Source: an uncultured bacterium (lineage in GTDB: Bacteria; Actinomycetota; Coriobacteriia; Coriobacteriales; Eggerthellaceae). Taken from it: a stretch of DNA of 64,000 bases. The position numbers and the translations under genes were made by a program. The DNA is taken from NCBI GenBank assembly GCA_905215325.1, contig CAJMPP010000006.1:6258-70257 (forward strand), read 5' to 3'. The first letter of the stretch is position 1, and the number at the start of each line of letters is the position of its first letter. Below, piece after piece: positions 15,723 through 24,067 of the stretch. The notes below the pieces were generated by a model, which was not told where the DNA came from, searched no databases, and was given only the letters and a program-made list of their open reading frames with translations.

Positions 15723-17348
15723 TTACTTCCCGCACATGTGCGATTCGCACCAGGCGCAGGCGTCGGGGGTTGCCGCCAGGCCGCCCAGGGCCGATTCGCG
15801 CAGCTCGAAGGGAAGGCTGCGGCCCACCTTGTACATGGCCTCCACCGTTTGGTCGAAGCCCACCAGGTTGCCGATGCCGGCAAGCGAGGCTTGGGCGCTC
15901 ACCAGCGCCGTTGCCGCGCCTGAGGCGTTGCGCTTCTGGCACGGCACCTCCACCAGGCCCGCAACCGGGTCGCACACCAGGCCCATCATGTTGGTGAGCG
16001 CGTTGCCGGCGGCGTTCAGGCACTGCTCGGGCGTGCCGCCTTCAAGCTCCACGCACGCGGCCGCCGCCATCGCCGCCGCCGACCCGATTTCGGCCTGGCA
16101 GCCGCCTTCGGCGCCGGAGACCGTGGCGTTGCGGGTGATCAGGTAGCCCACGGCGGCAGCGCATGCCAGCGCGCGCTGCAGCTGCTCGTCGGAATACCCC
16201 TTCGCCTTCTGCAGCGCCAGCAGCACGCCGGGGATGACGCCGGCCGAACCGGCGGTGGGGGCTGCCACGATGCGGCCCATGGAGGCGTTGGTCTCCAACA
16301 CGGCCATGGCGTAGGAGGCTGCGCTGGCGATGGGCTCGCCGAGCACGTCGGCGTCCGAATCGCGCACCTTCGCCATGCGCTGCGCCTCCCCGCCTAAAAG
16401 CCCGCCCATGGATGCGGCCGGCGCGTCGAGCGGCAGGAACGCGGCGTCTTTCATGACGCGCAGCGCGTAGGCAAGATACGTGTCCGTGCCGTCGGCATGT
16501 CCGCCGGTCTGCTGCACGGCGGCCTCGCGGCGCAGGAACACCTCGGAGATGGTGGCCTTCTGTGCGGTGCAAAGCGCAAGCAGCTGGGTTCCGTTCGTGA
16601 AATCGAGCGTCCGCAGATGCTCGAGCGCCGCTGCTTGCTCGGCTTCCTCGATGGCGGCCTGTGCTTGGCCAAGCGACGCGGCGGGAATGACGCGCACGCC
16701 GCGGATCAGGGGGTTTTCCAGAATAGCCGCCTGCGCATCGTCGTTGATGCGCTGGTCGGTCTCAAGCACGGTCCATGCCGTGTCGCCGCGCTGCTCGCGG
16801 TACAGGCGGGCCGTGGCGATGTTGACGCCGTGCGCCGAAAGGCTGGTGGCGATATGCGCGAGCACGCCCGGAAGGTCGCGCTGTTGCACCACGATCGAGT
16901 GGTTCTCACCCGTGATGTAGACGTCCACCCCGTCGATCTTGCGGATGACGGCCGCGCCGCCGCCTATGCTTTCGCCGCGCACCTCCATGCGGCCGCCTTC
17001 GGCGGTGTCGATGACGATATCGATGGTGTTGGGGTGCTCGTAGTCGTCGCAGTCGGGCAGGGGGGTGAACGTGAAGTCGAGCCCCGCCTCGCGGGCATGC
17101 GCGAACGAGCTGCGGATGCGCAGGTCGTCGGGTGCGAAGCCGAGCATGCCGGCAACCAAGGCCTTATCAGTGCCGTGGCCGGTCAGGGTATGCGCGAAGC
17201 TGCCGAGCAGGCGGAACTCCACGTGCGCCGGCAGGTCCCCGGCCAGCTTTCGCGCCATGTATGCGATGCGCAGCGCGCCGGCGGTGTGGCTGCTCGACGG
17301 TCCCACCATCACCGGCCCGATGATATCGGTCAACCCAATCGTCTCCAT
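15723..17348 (-). CDS. sdaA: L-serine dehydratase, iron-sulfur, fused subunits
   Basis: The 541-residue enzyme deaminates L-serine to pyruvate and ammonia. The N-terminal beta domain (GPVMVGPSSSHTAGALRIAYMA) is followed by an ACT domain (DLPGVLAHIATSLSAHGVNIA) and the C-terminal alpha domain with MGGLLGGEAQRM, APTAGSAG and the cluster ligands in GAEGGCQAEIGS, CDPVAGLVEVPC. The three cysteines match those holding the 4Fe-4S cluster in type 2 enzymes. The C-terminus CAWCESHMCGK ends in extra cysteines; in this family the C-terminal Cys can act as a tail-in-mouth ligand. The ATG has AAGGAG 6 nt upstream. Confidence 0.94.
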   Translation of the reverse strand: METIGLTDIIGPVMVGPSSSHTAGALRIAYMARKLAGDLPAHVEFRLLGSFAHTLTGHGTDKALVAGMLGFAPDDLRIRSSFAHAREAGLDFTFTPLPDCDDYEHPNTIDIVIDTAEGGRMEVRGESIGGGAAVIRKIDGVDVYITGENHSIVVQQRDLPGVLAHIATSLSAHGVNIATARLYREQRGDTAWTVLETDQRINDDAQAAILENPLIRGVRVIPAASLGQAQAAIEEAEQAAALEHLRTLDFTNGTQLLALCTAQKATISEVFLRREAAVQQTGGHADGTDTYLAYALRVMKDAAFLPLDAPAASMGGLLGGEAQRMAKVRDSDADVLGEPIASAASYAMAVLETNASMGRIVAAPTAGSAGVIPGVLLALQKAKGYSDEQLQRALACAAAVGYLITRNATVSGAEGGCQAEIGSAAAMAAAACVELEGGTPEQCLNAAGNALTNMMGLVCDPVAGLVEVPCQKRNASGAATALVSAQASLAGIGNLVGFDQTVEAMYKVGRSLPFELRESALGGLAATPDACAWCESHMCGK

Positions 17349-17670
17349 GTTCGCTCCTTCGCGCATCGCCGCCTTATGCGGTCGTTTCCGTTTCCGTACA
17401 CTATACCGGCTTGGGGGCGCAGCGCGTAACGGTTTATGCAGGGTTATCGGTTCCAACATGTGGAGGAAACCGTGCTTGGTGCCGTTTCGTTAGCATGGGG
17501 CTTTCGAGCTCGGCGCCGCGCCCTCGCCCTGGGGGGGCCGTGACCTTTGCCCTGGGGCTACGATCATCGCTCCGGCGCTGCGCCTCCCAGTTCTGGGCGG
17601 TTTTCCCGCCACGATGTCGCGACCCACGCCACCCTGGAGGGCCGTGACCCTCGCCTTGGGGGTGCGCGAT

Positions 17671-17722
17671 GCGAAAAACCGTCTGTTTTGGTCGCTGGCG
17701 GTCAAAACAGACGATTGTTCGC
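17671..17722. repeat. REP-like palindrome, copy 1
   Basis: Two 23-nt arms, starting GCGAAAAACCGTCTGTTTTG and ending GACGATTGTTCGC, are imperfect inverted repeats (about four mismatches) around a 6-nt centre. The arms closely resemble those of the element at 17815-17866. Confidence 0.65.
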
Positions 17723-17814
17723 GGTCTCGGAAGTGGGAAGTGGACGTTTTTGCCGGTTGTTCGCGTTTGGGCTTTCCGATAGCGCAAATAATCGTGCGTT
17801 TTGGCCTTGAGGCT

Positions 17815-17866
17815 GCGAAGAATCGCCTATTTTGACCACGGCCGGACAAAAACGACGATTCTTCGC
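17815..17866. repeat. REP-like palindrome, copy 2
   Basis: The structure and size match copy 1: GCGAAGAATCGCCTATTTTG opens and GACGATTCTTCGC closes, with a 6-nt centre. A degenerate half copy (GCGCAAATAATCGTGCGTTTTG, split over 17782-17803) lies between the two, so this is a small cluster of one repeat family. Confidence 0.65.
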
Positions 17867-17986
17867 CGCGGGAACTCGCTGCTCGGCTCGGCTAATGCCC
17901 TGGGAGCTCGGTGCTTAGCTCGAAACTTGGTGCTTAGCTCGATTAACGTTCCGGGGTCCGATGCTCGGCTCGGTTGACGCTTCGAG

Positions 17987-18171
17987 CCCGGTTTTCGTCT
18001 CGGTGCGCGTTGGGGCGTTTTCGCGCGCTGGGCCCCCGGTTTCGTCTTGGCGCACGCTGGGGGGTGGTGTGCGTCGGAGCCCGGTTTTCGTCCTGGCGCG
18101 CTGGGGACTCGCCCGGCAACTACGCGCACGACTTTGACCGCCCGGCGTTTTCGTCCCGGCGCGCGCTGGGG
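17987..18171 (+). repeat. Four degenerate direct repeats of about 29 nt
   Basis: Units starting CCCGGTTTTCGTC and ending GCGCTGGGG lie at 17987-18015, 18035-18062, 18080-18106 and 18141-18171. Start-to-start spacing is 48, 45 and 61 nt. Copies differ at several positions, so this is an old tandem array. No coding frame explains it. Confidence 0.6.
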
Positions 18172-18593
18172 GGGGGTGGTGCCCCGGTGGCATCCTCCAA
18201 ACGGTAAGCCGATCGGAAACCCTCCCCTCGACACCCACATTATCTGGCTGTATTACCTGGCCGTGGCCTCCGGGCCCGGCGGCTTCCTATCAGTCGTTCG
18301 GAGCAGCGAGCGTCTTCGGTGGCAACACTCTCCCGGGAGCCCTCGAGGGGGAGGGACGCACGGTCATCCGGGGATGCCCGGTCGGCGGCCCCTCGGGGCT
18401 TGGCCAAACTGTAGGCCATGTGCCGAATACTCGCCACAGAAGTTCATCGGCGGCTTATCTCGGACTGTAATGGACGGCGGACGGACCTTGCGTCACCTTT
18501 CGGCCGCGGTTTGGGCAGCAGGCGGCGGATGCTGCGTCCGAACGCTGCATCCGCCGGCCGTTTGCGCTCGGTTCGTGGCTGTTCGTTAGGGTT

Positions 18594-18623
18594 TTGGGCA
18601 TGCGCGGTAAGCGAGGTTATAAT
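18594..18623 (+). promoter_or_regulatory. ppaC: Promoter of ppaC
   Basis: TTGGGC and a perfect TATAAT are separated by 18 nt, about 95 nt upstream of the ppaC start codon. Confidence 0.6.
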
Positions 18624-18717
18624 TAATGGTCGGCGTTGCGTCTTTTGCGAACGCTTCGCCGAAAAGGGTAGGACGATGAAGGGCCGGGCGTAACCCGGCT
18701 AGCGAAGGAGCGATCAC

Positions 18718-19656
18718 ATGGCGGCACCCATCCTGGTGTTCGGTCACAAGAACCCCGACAACGATGCCATCAGCGCAGCTGTTGGCTATGCGTACCTGAA
18801 AAACGAGCTGGCCAAGCGCGCCGGCTCCGACGCCGTCTATGAGGCGTGCCGTCTGGGCGGCCTTCCGCCGGAGACCGAGTGGATCTTGGGCGAGAACGGC
18901 ATCGAGGCCCCGCGCCTGATCGAATCCCTCTCCGAGGGCCAGCAGGTCATCCTCGTCGACCACAACGAGGCCCTGCAGTCCGCCGACGGCCTTGACGCCG
19001 CCGAGATCGTCGAGATCGTCGACCATCACCGCCTGGGCGGCCTGGTCACCGCACAGCCGCTGCGTTTCAACGCTAAGCCCGTGGGCTCTACCGCCGCCAT
19101 CGTGGCGCGCGAGTTCGAGATCGAGGGCGTGGAGCTGCCGAAGGGCATCGCCGCGCTGCTGCTCGGCGCCATGCTCACCGACACCGTCATCATGAAGTCG
19201 CCCACCACCACGGATTTCGATCGCGACATCATCGCCCGCACGGCCGCTGCCGTGGGCGTCGATCCGGTCGAGTACGGCATGTCCATCTTCAAGTGCCGCT
19301 CCAACCCCGCCGAGCTGCCTGTCGACAAGCTGGTGAACGCCGATGCCAAGGAGTTCGAGCTGTCCAACGGCAACAAGGTCTATATCGGCCAGTACGAAAC
19401 GGTCGACCTGCAGGCCGTGCTCGGCCGCGAGGCCGAGATCCGCGAGGCCATCAAGGGCCTTGTCGCGGACAAGGGCTACCAGTTCGTGCTGTTCTTCGCC
19501 ACCGACATCCTGGCCGAGGGCAGCCAGTTCATCTGCGAGGGCGACACCGACTTCGTCAACCGCGCCTTCGACATCGACTGCACCGGCAAGTCCGTCTGGA
19601 TGCCCGGCGTGCTTTCCCGCAAGAAGCAGGTGGCCGCACCCATCCTGGCGCTCTAG
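18718..19656 (+). CDS. ppaC: Manganese-dependent inorganic pyrophosphatase
   Basis: The 312-residue class II (DHH family) enzyme hydrolyses pyrophosphate and so drives biosynthetic reactions. The metal-binding motifs are FGHKNPDNDAI at the N-terminus, VDHNE near residue 80 and VDHHRLGG near residue 101. MLTDTVIMKSPTTT follows, and a C-terminal DHHA2 domain ends with PGVLSRKKQVAAPILAL, which contains the substrate-binding SRKKQ. No CBS or DRTGG regulatory insert is present. AAGGAG lies 9 nt upstream of the ATG. Confidence 0.96.
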   Translation: MAAPILVFGHKNPDNDAISAAVGYAYLKNELAKRAGSDAVYEACRLGGLPPETEWILGENGIEAPRLIESLSEGQQVILVDHNEALQSADGLDAAEIVEIVDHHRLGGLVTAQPLRFNAKPVGSTAAIVAREFEIEGVELPKGIAALLLGAMLTDTVIMKSPTTTDFDRDIIARTAAAVGVDPVEYGMSIFKCRSNPAELPVDKLVNADAKEFELSNGNKVYIGQYETVDLQAVLGREAEIREAIKGLVADKGYQFVLFFATDILAEGSQFICEGDTDFVNRAFDIDCTGKSVWMPGVLSRKKQVAAPILAL

Positions 19657-19682
19657 CTCTGCGCTAGCAAACGTCATCGCAT

Positions 19683-19718
19683 AAGGAAGCCCCCGCGCAA
19701 CCGCGCGAGGGCTTCCTT
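19683..19718 (+). terminator. ppaC: Terminator after ppaC
   Basis: AAGGAAGCCC pairs with GGGCTTCCTT, with an inner CGCGC/GCGCG pairing, followed by TCGTTT. It sits 27 nt after the stop codon. Confidence 0.8.
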
Positions 19719-19747
19719 TCGTTTCCGTACGCATTGCGCACCCGCTC

Positions 19748-20051
19748 CCTGACACTTCGGGGACGTAGCGTTATCTGTCACACCCCGTTCCGCACGGCCT
19801 TCGCCTGCCGGCCGTCTCTATCTTGCCGCGCGCTCGCGCATGCTGGGTGCCCGGCTTCCGCTTGCGAGGCCCCATTCCGCCTTACGCGTCCGCTTTTTCC
19901 TGACACTTCGGGGACGTAGCGATATCTGTCACATTCCGTCCCGCACGGCCTTGGTCTGCCGGGCGTCCCCATCTTGCCGCGCGACTTGCGTATCCCGGGC
20001 GCTCGGCTTTCCGCTTGCGAGGTATCATTCCGCCTTACGCGTCCGCTTCTT
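19748..20051. repeat. 151-bp tandem duplication at the lysR 3' end
   Basis: Two adjacent units begin with CCTGACACTTCGGGGACGTA (19748 and 19899) and end with CGCCTTACGCGTCCGCTT (19878 and 20031). The right unit includes the stop codon and last codons of the LysR gene, so the left unit carries a decayed copy of that gene tail. Copies differ at scattered positions and by a few indels. The start of each unit, TGACA...TGTCA, is itself weakly palindromic. The 378-nt gap between ppaC and lysR holds no gene. Confidence 0.75.
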
Positions 20052-20910
20052 CCATGCGGCGCCTTATGAAGTCGAGCAGGAACGCGTGGAACTCGGCGGC
20101 TTTCTGGCCGAGCGGGTGCTTGGCCGTCTCTACCACGATATCGCGTGCGAACCCGGGATCGGCGATCGGCGCCAGCGCCACGTCCGACCCCTCCAGCGCA
20201 CCCCAGCTGCGTTCGGGCCAAAATCCTACGCCAAGCCCCAGCGCGATGAACTTGCGCACCACATCGGGGCTGTCCGACTCGAACACCACGTTCGGCGCGA
20301 ACCCCGCCTTCAGGCACAGCTCGTCGCATACGCCGCGGAACCCGCGCGTCCCCGCCAGGCACACGAACGGCGCGCTGGCGAAGTCCGCCAGGCAAACCGC
20401 CTTGCCGCTCGCCTGTTCCTTGGGGATGGCCAGGCATATGCGCTCGCGGAACATCTGGGACGTGCGCGCATCCGGTCTCGTCGCGTCCCCGTGCGCCTCC
20501 GTGCGCACCCGCACGTCCCAGCGAGCCTCGCTGTTCGCCTGGTTGATGACGAACGCGGCCTGCGGCACCGTCGTGCGAAACGCCGCGATGGCGTCGACCG
20601 TCATGGACGTGGCAGCCTCGACGTCGATGCGCACAGTGTCGCGTTCCTGGCCCTTCGCTTGCGCAATGGCCAGGGGGATCTCGTCGAACGCGGCAAGCAG
20701 CGGCGCCACCTTGCCCTCAAGCGCCTCGCCGCAGGGGGTCAGCCGTATGTTGCGCCCGACGCGCTCGAACAGCTTCGCATCCAGCTCGCCCTCAAGGCGG
20801 CGGATGGCCTGCGTCAGCGCCGGCTGCGCCACGCCCAGCCGCTTCGCCGAGTTCGTCATATGCTGGGTTTGCGCCACCTCGTGAAAATAGCGCAGCTGCA
20901 ACAGCTCCAT
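20035..20910 (-). CDS. LysR-family transcriptional regulator
   Basis: The 291-residue protein has the LysR winged helix-turn-helix at residues 1-60 (LLQLRYFHEVAQTQHMTNSA, then KRLGVAQPALTQAIRRLEGELDAKLFERVGR, written here as adjacent segments) and a periplasmic-binding-protein-like effector domain behind it. The start with AAGGAGG 6 nt upstream is used. It is divergent from a small PQ-loop-like membrane protein, the usual layout for a LysR regulator and its target. An inverted repeat lies between them. The inducer cannot be read from sequence. Confidence 0.9.
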   Translation of the reverse strand: MELLQLRYFHEVAQTQHMTNSAKRLGVAQPALTQAIRRLEGELDAKLFERVGRNIRLTPCGEALEGKVAPLLAAFDEIPLAIAQAKGQERDTVRIDVEAATSMTVDAIAAFRTTVPQAAFVINQANSEARWDVRVRTEAHGDATRPDARTSQMFRERICLAIPKEQASGKAVCLADFASAPFVCLAGTRGFRGVCDELCLKAGFAPNVVFESDSPDVVRKFIALGLGVGFWPERSWGALEGSDVALAPIADPGFARDIVVETAKHPLGQKAAEFHAFLLDFIRRRMEEADA

Positions 20911-20952
20911 GCGCACCTCCTTCAGCCTCAATGTGACGATAACGCGCAGATT

Positions 20953-20992
20953 ATGGAAAACTCTTAACCTATAACGTTGACAGTTTTACCAT
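20953..20992. promoter_or_regulatory. Candidate LysR operator
   Basis: ATGGAAAACT (20953-20962) and AGTTTTACCAT (20982-20992) form an inverted repeat with a one-base bulge. They lie in the divergent intergenic region and include a TTGACA at 20977. LysR proteins commonly bind such interrupted dyads upstream of their own gene. Confidence 0.45.
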
Positions 20993-21057
20993 AGCGAATC
21001 GCCGAGGGCGTGCGCCCGCGGCGAACCTGCAGAATACCACCAAGGGAGATGACGGAA

Positions 21058-21387
21058 ATGGCAGAGGCGCTTGAAGCGATCATGCTCATTTGCTTCGGGC
21101 TTTCGTGGCCTATGAACGCGTACAAGAACTTCAAGGCCCGCACGGCCGCGGGAACCAGCTGGCAGTTCATCCTGCTCATCACGCTCGGCTATTTCGCCGG
21201 CATCGCCGCGAAGTTCGTGTCCGGCACCATCAACTGGGTGCTTGCCGTGTATTTCATCAACGTCGTCTGCATCGCCGCAAATTGGGTGGTGTACTTCCGT
21301 AACTGCGCCATCGACCGTGAACGCGATAGGCTGCGCAAAGAGGAGGACGCTCAGGACGCCATGGCGCAAGCGCGAGCCGCGCGATAA
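21058..21387 (+). CDS. Small PQ-loop/SemiSWEET-like membrane protein
   Basis: The 109-residue protein has three predicted membrane helices (about 5-21, 35-55, 58-80) and a charged cytoplasmic tail (RDRLRKEEDAQDAMAQ). GLSWPMNAYKNFKARTAAGT followed by SWQFILLITLGYFAGI resembles the PQ-loop pattern of a proline turn in helix 1 and a Gly-Tyr helix 2, as in SemiSWEET-size transporters that work as dimers. The transport substrate is unknown. The ATG at 21058 has GGGAG 9 nt upstream; an ATG three codons earlier abuts that site. The LysR gene is divergent. Confidence 0.6.
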   Translation: MAEALEAIMLICFGLSWPMNAYKNFKARTAAGTSWQFILLITLGYFAGIAAKFVSGTINWVLAVYFINVVCIAANWVVYFRNCAIDRERDRLRKEEDAQDAMAQARAAR

Positions 21388-21426
21388 CTATGCCTCCTCG
21401 CGCCACGTGGTCGTTTCAAGCATTCC

Positions 21427-21455
21427 TTGCGTTCTCACGGGTGCTGACCTATATC
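21427..21455 (+). promoter_or_regulatory. Promoter of the M20 peptidase gene
   Basis: TTGCGT and TATATC are separated by 17 nt, about 100 nt upstream of the GTG start. A perfect 10-bp hairpin, GGAAAGCCGC/GCGGCTTTCC (21473-21498), follows in the presumed leader. Confidence 0.45.
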
Positions 21456-21556
21456 TATATATGAACCATTTCGGAAAGCCGCCCGCGTGCGGCTTTCCGC
21501 GTATCCCGGCGCATCGACATCCCGATGGCCCGACATCCTGACTGAAAGGGGAACTT

Positions 21557-22669
21557 GTGAAGCCCGACCGCCTGCTCGACCTGTTCTGCGAACTCGTGCG
21601 CATCGAAAGCCCGTCGCGCCATGAGGCCCTTATGGCGAAACGATGCAAGGCCGAACTGGAAGGGCTGGGGTTTACCGTCCGCTTTGATGATTCCGCGGAA
21701 CAGACCGGTTCCGACACGGGCAACCTGATCGCTTTCCGCGCTGGAAGCGTTCCCGGGGCTCTGGCGTTATGCGGGCATATGGACACCGTGCGCCCATGCA
21801 AGGGGATCGAACCCGTGGTGGAAGACGGCGTGATCCGCAGCGCGGGGGATACCATCCTCTCTGCCGACGACAAGGCTGGCGTGGCGGCCATCTTCGAGGG
21901 GCTGCGCAGCCTCATCGAATCAGGGGAGGCGCTTCCCGGTGTGCATGTCGTCCTGACCACGTGCGAGGAGATGCATCTACTGGGTGCCGGCGCGCTCGAT
22001 GCCTCGTTTTTGCCGGAAGGCGCGTTCTGCTACGTGCTCGACGCCGACGGCGAACCGGGCACCATCATCAACCAGGCACCGTGCCACTGCACGTTCACCG
22101 CAACTTTCCGCGGAAAGTCCGCGCATGCCGGCGTCGAGCCCGAGCGCGGCGTCTCGGCGCTTGCCATGGCGGCCCAGGCGGTCTGCCATATGCCCTTGGG
22201 GCGCATTTCCGCGCATACCACGTCCAACGTAGGCGTCATCGAGTGCGATGGGGCCACGAACGTGGTGCCCGGCACGTGCTGGCTGTCGGGCGAATGCCGT
22301 TCCACCTCCCTTGAGCGCGCCCGTGCCGAGCGCAGCGCCATAGACGACGCCATGCGCGCGGCCGCGGCGCAGGCCGGCGGCAGTGTGGATATCGAGTGGC
22401 GCACCGACTACCTGCCAATTTCCTACGCTGTCGATCACCCGGTGGTAGAAGGCGCCATGCGGGCGGCCCGGGCAGCCGGGCTGCCTCCTCGCCTTGCCGC
22501 ATCCGGCGGAGGAGCGGATGCGAACATCTTGGCGGGTCGCGGCGTGCCGGCGATCACGCTTGCCACGGGTATGGCCAACTACCATTCAAGCGAGGAGTAC
22601 ATCACCGTGGACAACCTGAACGGCTGCGCGCGCCTGGTTGAGCAGCTCGTGCTCGAGGCCCGTGAATAG
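21557..22669 (+). CDS. M20-family peptidase (PepT-like)
   Basis: The 370-residue metallopeptidase has the M20 zinc-binding set: CGHMDTV near residue 73, SADDKAG near 103, TTCEEMH near 138 and LDADGEPG near 163, with the dimerisation domain containing GKSAHAG. A C-terminal His in YHSSEEYI completes the site. This arrangement fits the PepT-like branch that cuts small peptides in the cytosol. The start is GTG, with AAAGGGG 7 nt upstream. No peptidase partner lies nearby. Confidence 0.88.
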   Translation: MKPDRLLDLFCELVRIESPSRHEALMAKRCKAELEGLGFTVRFDDSAEQTGSDTGNLIAFRAGSVPGALALCGHMDTVRPCKGIEPVVEDGVIRSAGDTILSADDKAGVAAIFEGLRSLIESGEALPGVHVVLTTCEEMHLLGAGALDASFLPEGAFCYVLDADGEPGTIINQAPCHCTFTATFRGKSAHAGVEPERGVSALAMAAQAVCHMPLGRISAHTTSNVGVIECDGATNVVPGTCWLSGECRSTSLERARAERSAIDDAMRAAAAQAGGSVDIEWRTDYLPISYAVDHPVVEGAMRAARAAGLPPRLAASGGGADANILAGRGVPAITLATGMANYHSSEEYITVDNLNGCARLVEQLVLEARE

Positions 22670-22879
22670 CGGATCGGCCGCGTCGCGAGCGGTTTAGCCG
22701 ACGGGGAAGGGTCCAGGGAGGCGCTGCCGGCGTCCGCGAAACGGCTGTTTCGCGCTCATTGCAGGGCTTACGGGGATGTGCGACGTCCATCTCGACGAGG
22801 CCCCCGCACCGTTTCGCAACTTTTGCAACAACTTTTCGCGAAATTGTGTGCAAAACGTGCATCGCGGATTATCAAAACG

Positions 22880-22908
22880 TTGCATGACCAGCCAAAACAC
22901 GGTAAAAT
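22880..22908 (+). promoter_or_regulatory. str operon promoter P1
   Basis: TTGCAT and TAAAAT are separated by 17 nt in the 422-nt gap upstream of rpsL, a region of unusually low GC for the window. Confidence 0.6.
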
Positions 22909-22937
22909 AGCAATAGATACGCCCGGGTGCGTGGCGT

Positions 22938-22966
22938 TTGACAGCCCCTATACCCGGTGATAAAGT
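22938..22966 (+). promoter_or_regulatory. str operon promoter P2
   Basis: A consensus TTGACA is followed after exactly 17 nt by TAAAGT, 126 nt upstream of the rpsL start. Together with P1 it suggests tandem promoters for high expression of the ribosomal genes. No other feature is seen in the gap. Confidence 0.7.
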
Positions 22967-23091
22967 TCCAACTCGCGCTCCGAAAGGGGCAGGGTTTTCG
23001 CGTGCGTATCAGCTGAACGCACTTGGAAACCCGCGAGTAATGCGGCGGTGGTCTCGTACACCGCCGGAGGCAAATATAGAAGGAGACGATT

Positions 23092-23463
23092 TTGCCTACC
23101 ATCAACCAGCTGGTCCGCAAGGGCCGCAAGAAGTCGGTCGACAAGAAGAAGACGCCGGCTCTGAAGGGCAACCCGCAGAAGCGTGGCGTGTGCACCCGCG
23201 TGTACACCACCACTCCTAAGAAGCCGAACTCGGCTCTGCGTAAGGTCTGCCGTGTACGCCTGGTCAACGGCATGGAGGTCACGGCCTACATCCCCGGCAT
23301 CGGCCACAACCTGCAGGAGCACTCGATGGTGCTCATCCGCGGCGGTCGTGTTAAGGACCTCCCCGGTGTGCGCTACAAGGTCATCCGCGCCGCGCTGGAC
23401 TGCGCCGCCGTGGACAACCGCAAGCAGGCTCGCAGCCGCTACGGTGCCAAGCGCCCGAAATAA
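23092..23463 (+). CDS. rpsL: 30S ribosomal protein S12
   Basis: This is the 123-residue decoding-centre protein, starting [11 protein letters not shown] after a TTG start codon with AAGGAG 7 nt upstream. The conserved segment [17 protein letters not shown] and the loop [14 protein letters not shown] carry the lysines whose substitution gives streptomycin resistance; both are the wild-type lysine here. It is the first gene of the str cluster, 120 nt upstream of rpsG. Confidence 0.98.
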   Translation: MPTINQLVRKGRKKSVDKKKTPALKGNPQKRGVCTRVYTTTPKKPNSALRKVCRVRLVNGMEVTAYIPGIGHNLQEHSMVLIRGGRVKDLPGVRYKVIRAALDCAAVDNRKQARSRYGAKRPK

Positions 23464-23583
23464 GTAACCGCTAAGCCGCGCGGGTTGCATGAAAGCGCCT
23501 CTCCCGAAAGGGTCGGGAAGGCGGCAACCTAATGGGAAGGAGAAAGCTTCCCCGAAGCGCGCAGGAATCAGAAGGAGTTTTAC

Positions 23584-24054
23584 ATGCCGCGTCGTGCAGC
23601 AGCAGTCCGCCGTGAAGTTCAGCCGGACGCCGTCTACAACAACCGTCTTGTCACCCAGTTGATCAACAAGATCCTGCTGGACGGCAAGAAGTCCACCGCC
23701 GAGGGCATCGTCTACGGTGCTTTCGAGCTGGTCCAGGCCAAGACGGGCGAGGATCCGCTGGCTATCTTCAAGAAGGCCATGGACAACGTCCGCCCCACCC
23801 TCGAGGTCAAGCCGAAGCGTGTCGGCGGCGCCACCTACCAGGTGCCCATGGAGGTCAACTCCCGCCGCGCCACCACGCTGGCCATCCGCTGGATCGTGGA
23901 CTTCTCCCGTAAGCGCAAGGAGCACACGATGAAGCAGCGCCTGGCCGCCGAAATCATGGACGCCGCCGAGAACACCGGCGCCTCCGTGAAGAAGCGCGAG
24001 GACCTGTACAAGATGGCCGAGTCCAACCGTGCGTTCTCGCACTATCGCTTCTAG
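23584..24054 (+). CDS. rpsG: 30S ribosomal protein S7
   Basis: The 156-residue primary 16S rRNA-binding protein of the 30S head starts with [20 protein letters not shown] and contains [20 protein letters not shown], all typical. GAAGGAG precedes the ATG. The gene lies between rpsL and fusA, with 13 nt to fusA. Confidence 0.98.
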   Translation: MPRRAAAVRREVQPDAVYNNRLVTQLINKILLDGKKSTAEGIVYGAFELVQAKTGEDPLAIFKKAMDNVRPTLEVKPKRVGGATYQVPMEVNSRRATTLAIRWIVDFSRKRKEHTMKQRLAAEIMDAAENTGASVKKREDLYKMAESNRAFSHYRF

Positions 24055-24067
24055 GGCGTGACCTAAC

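Larger units (their letters stand above)
17349..18717. other. 1.37-kb repeat-rich noncoding region between sdaA and ppaC
   Basis: No credible gene is seen; open frames here lack family features and ribosome-binding sites. The region holds two REP-like palindromes, a four-copy degenerate repeat and a paired motif GGGCCGTGACC-(T/C)-T-GCC (about 17536 and 17640). A strong hairpin, GGCGGATGC (18524-18532) with GCATCCGCC (18547-18555), lies upstream of the ppaC promoter. Confidence 0.6.

Noticed and set aside
17987..18171. Possible CRISPR array
   Set aside because: Units are degenerate, spacing varies from 45 to 61 nt, and no cas genes are near.
18524..18555. Strong hairpin as terminator or riboswitch upstream of ppaC
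   Set aside because: No U-tract follows and the ppaC promoter lies downstream of it, so it is not in the ppaC leader. No known riboswitch fold was recognised.
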